Shown: positions 4,599-6,712 of the stretch, piece by piece
Numbering within the stretch: the stretch's first letter is position 1
Layout: every line of letters starts with the position of its first letter
Origin: Desulfovibrionaceae bacterium UBA930
Lineage (GTDB): Bacteria; Desulfobacterota; Desulfovibrionia; Desulfovibrionales; Desulfovibrionaceae
Length of the DNA stretch: 6,712 nucleotides
Assembly: GCA_002293605.1 (NCBI GenBank)
Contig: DBDO01000141.1
Coordinates: 1 to 6,712 of the forward strand
Direction: 5' to 3'
Translations under genes and position numbers: made by a program
The notes under the pieces: generated by a model
Seen by the model: only the letters and a program-made list of their open reading frames with translations
Database searches by the model: none
Told to the model about the DNA's origin: nothing

Positions 4599-6146
4599 AT
4601 GAAAGGCCTGCTGCGCTCCCTGCTGGTCAGCCTCTGGTTCATGGCCCTGACCTTCCCCATTCTGGCAATCAAGATAAGCCCCCTTGACGGCGGCATCATC
4701 TGGCGTTTTGAAAACTCCCTCTGGCTCGGCGTTGGGGTGTTCCTGCTCTCCTTTATCTGGCGCGCCATGCTGGTGCTCAAGGGGATATCCACGCCGGAAG
4801 AAGCCGACATGGCCGGTTTTTTTGCAGCCATGCAAAAGCCGGGCAACAAGGAGAGGGCCATCGGCATCGCGGCCCTGCTCTGCGGCCCTGCCCCGCTCTG
4901 CCTGACGCTTTACGATGCATTAGGCCTGCCAGAGGGCGAGCCCCTGCCCTTTATTCCCATGGCCCTTGCGGCCCTGTTCGCCCTTTTCGGCCTGTATACC
5001 GCCTTTGCCAGCTTTCGTGGACGCAGGCAGGCGGCATACGCGCGCCTTGCCGCCGCAGTTACAAAAACGGGCGAGGCCGGAGGGGCCAGAACCGCGCTTA
5101 TGCTGGCGCTTTGCGCCCTGCTTCTGCCCCTGCCCTGGCTGGTGGACATTTACCGGGTCAACATTCTGGCCACGGCCTTTATCTGGATTATGCTCGGGCT
5201 CGGCCTGAACATCGTTGTGGGGCAGGCCGGGCTGCTGGTGCTCGGCTATGTGGCCTTTTACGCGGTCGGCGCATATAGCTACGCGGTGCTCAACGCCGCC
5301 TTTGGAAGCGATGTGCTGGGCTTCTGGCTGCTTTTGCCCGTGGGCGGCCTGTGCGCGGCCCTTGCGGGCGCTCTGCTCAGTCTGCCGGTGCTGCGCTTGC
5401 GCGGCGACTATCTGGCTATCGTGACCCTGGGCTTTGGGGAAATCGTCCGCATTACCCTTGAGGGCGGCAGTCTCTCCCTCGCCCCTGTGGCCTGGCTGAT
5501 CTCGCTCTTTACCGATGCCCCGCTCCCGGCCTGGCTGACCGCCCCGCTTGACCTCGGCGGGCCTGCGGGCATCGGCTCCATTCCCTACCCCGGCTTTTTC
5601 GGCCTGAAGCTCGGCATGGACGACAGCATACGCTTTGTCTACTACATTGCCCTAGGCCTTGCCTTTTTGACCGTTATCGCCGTGGCCCGGCTGCGCGATT
5701 CTCGCATAGGCCGCTCCTGGATGGCCCTCAGGGAAGATGAAATCGCCTGCGAGGCCATGGGCGTGAACAAGGTCACGGCCAAACTCAGCGCCTTTGCGCT
5801 CGGGGCCTGCTGGGCCGGATTCGGCGGCGTGCTCTTTGCCGCCAAAACCACCTTCATCAACCCGGCCAGCTTCACCTTTATGGAATCCGCGCTTATTCTT
5901 TCCGTTGTTGTTCTCGGCGGGCTGGGCTCCATTCTCGGCGTTGCCCTCGGGGCCTGCGTGCTCATTCTGCTCCCCGAATACCTGCGCTCTTTCAACGAAT
6001 ACCGCATGCTCATCTTTGGGGCCAGCATGGTGATCATGATGGTCTTTCGCCCGCAGGGGCTGATCACGCCCAGGGCCAAAAAACGCCGTATCGCGGGAGT
6101 CAACGACACTGCCGCAGGAGCGGGCGGGCAAAGGAGGGCCGCATGA
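4599..6146 (+). CDS. livM: Branched-chain amino-acid ABC transporter permease LivM, long N-terminal form
   Basis: 515-residue inner-membrane permease, partner of LivH. The core begins near residue 198 with GLGLNIVVGQAGLLVLGYVA and continues with LPVLRLRGDYLAIVTLGFGE, one of the strongest LivM signatures. The cytoplasmic coupling region has SWMALREDEIACEAMGVNK. Near the end come SFTFMESALILSVVVLGGLG, the SFNEYRMLIFG segment and FRPQGL. About 165 residues precede the core: several hydrophobic helices plus a charged stretch (STPEEADMAGFFAAMQKPGN, 64-83). This resembles the N-terminal LivHM extension (DUF3382-like) of E. coli LivM (about 425 residues) but is longer. The start follows the livH stop by 3 nt, with a weak AAAAGG (4585-4590) 8 nt upstream, suggesting translational coupling. 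The stop overlaps the livG start (ATGA). The basic C-terminal tail after RAKKRR is poorly conserved in the family. Confidence 0.92.
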   Translation: MKGLLRSLLVSLWFMALTFPILAIKISPLDGGIIWRFENSLWLGVGVFLLSFIWRAMLVLKGISTPEEADMAGFFAAMQKPGNKERAIGIAALLCGPAPLCLTLYDALGLPEGEPLPFIPMALAALFALFGLYTAFASFRGRRQAAYARLAAAVTKTGEAGGARTALMLALCALLLPLPWLVDIYRVNILATAFIWIMLGLGLNIVVGQAGLLVLGYVAFYAVGAYSYAVLNAAFGSDVLGFWLLLPVGGLCAALAGALLSLPVLRLRGDYLAIVTLGFGEIVRITLEGGSLSLAPVAWLISLFTDAPLPAWLTAPLDLGGPAGIGSIPYPGFFGLKLGMDDSIRFVYYIALGLAFLTVIAVARLRDSRIGRSWMALREDEIACEAMGVNKVTAKLSAFALGACWAGFGGVLFAAKTTFINPASFTFMESALILSVVVLGGLGSILGVALGACVLILLPEYLRSFNEYRMLIFGASMVIMMVFRPQGLITPRAKKRRIAGVNDTAAGAGGQRRAA

Positions 6147-6712
6147 GCGCGCCTCTGAACAAAGAACAGACCGCCCCTGCCCCGGTGCTTGCGGTTTCAG
6201 GGGTGAGCAAACGCTTCGGCGGTCTGCGCGCCCTCTCCGATATCGATCTCTGCGTCAAGCAGGGGGAAATCGTTGCCCTTATCGGCCCCAACGGGGCGGG
6301 CAAGACCACCCTTTTCAACTGCGTCACCTCCATCTACACCCCGGATGAAGGCAAGGTACTGCTCACCGATCCGGAAGGCGCGGTGCACTCCCTGGCTGAA
6401 AAAAAGCCCTTTGAGGTCACGGCCCTCGGCATGGCCCGCACCTTTCAAAACATCCGCCTCTTCCCTTCCATGACCGTGTTGGAAAATGTGATGATCGCCA
6501 GACACTGCCGCACCAAGGCAGGTATTTTCGGCGCGCTCTTCCGGCCCCCTTCCGTGCGCAGGGAAGAGCGCGAAATAGAAGAGAGCAGCTATGCCCTGCT
6601 CAACTATATGGGCTTGGCCCCCTATTTTGAAGAGGAAGCGCGCAACCTTTCTTACGGGCAGCAGCGCAGGCTTGAAATAGCAAGAGCCCTGGCCACAAAC
6701 CCCTGCCTGCTG
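6143..6712 (+). CDS. livG: Branched-chain amino-acid ABC transporter ATPase LivG (partial, runs off right edge)
   Basis: The first 190 codons of a cytoplasmic ABC ATPase that, with LivF, powers the LivHM channel. Walker A is GPNGAGKTT (48-56); the Q-loop lies at RTFQNIRLFPSMTVLENV (99-116); the signature motif is LSYGQQRRLEIARAL (169-183), where LSYGQ instead of LSGGQ is usual for LivG/LivF. The insertion between Walker A and the Q-loop (KVLLTDPEGAVHSLAEKKPF) and the LFRPPSVRREEREIEE segment fit LivG rather than the shorter LivF. The window stops just before Walker B (sequence ends PCLL), so about 65 residues are missing. ATG 6143 has AAGGAGG (6131-6137) 5 nt upstream and overlaps the livM TGA by 4 nt, implying translational coupling. 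Residues 1-15 are a variable leader. Nothing suggests damage. Confidence 0.93.
   Translation, partial: MSAPLNKEQTAPAPVLAVSGVSKRFGGLRALSDIDLCVKQGEIVALIGPNGAGKTTLFNCVTSIYTPDEGKVLLTDPEGAVHSLAEKKPFEVTALGMARTFQNIRLFPSMTVLENVMIARHCRTKAGIFGALFRPPSVRREEREIEESSYALLNYMGLAPYFEEEARNLSYGQQRRLEIARALATNPCLL

Overview
The window looks like a chromosomal segment of a Desulfovibrio-type sulfate reducer (Desulfobacterota). This rests on GC-rich coding DNA with strong C/G third positions, AT-rich promoter gaps, protein style, and GC-rich palindromic intergenic repeats of a kind I associate with that group from memory. Without a database search the genus is an inference.

Layout. Bases 1-85 may hold the start of a leftward gene that runs off the left edge (weak call). 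Bases 86-589 contain no convincing gene. They hold a run of potential RNA hairpins, including a compact three-way junction at 164-221, then a leftward-facing intrinsic terminator at 416-437, then an AT-rich leader with a TTGACA box ahead of a TolC-family outer-membrane efflux protein (590-1954). Bases 1955-2238 hold palindromic repeat material and a perfect 24-bp inverted repeat with a 3-nt loop.

From 2239 to the right edge runs a high-affinity branched-chain amino-acid ABC importer cluster: periplasmic binding protein livK (2239-3369), permeases livH (3648-4595) and livM (4599-6146), and the first 190 codons of the ATPase livG (6143 to the edge). A second ATPase gene, livF, would be expected further right. 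The binding protein captures leucine, isoleucine or valine (or a related amino acid) in the periplasm, LivH and LivM form the channel, and LivG (with LivF) supplies ATP hydrolysis. livH-livM-livG are tightly packed (3-nt gap, then a 4-nt ATGA overlap).

The main points of interest are non-coding: a likely intrinsic terminator overlapping the livK stop, a 278-nt hairpin-rich gap separating livK from livH, two related copies of an intergenic repeat family flanking livK, a livH start with no visible Shine-Dalgarno sequence, the very long perfect palindrome before livK, and the structured region at 150-345 that could be a small RNA. I see no clear new multi-gene system; the protein-coding part is conventional.
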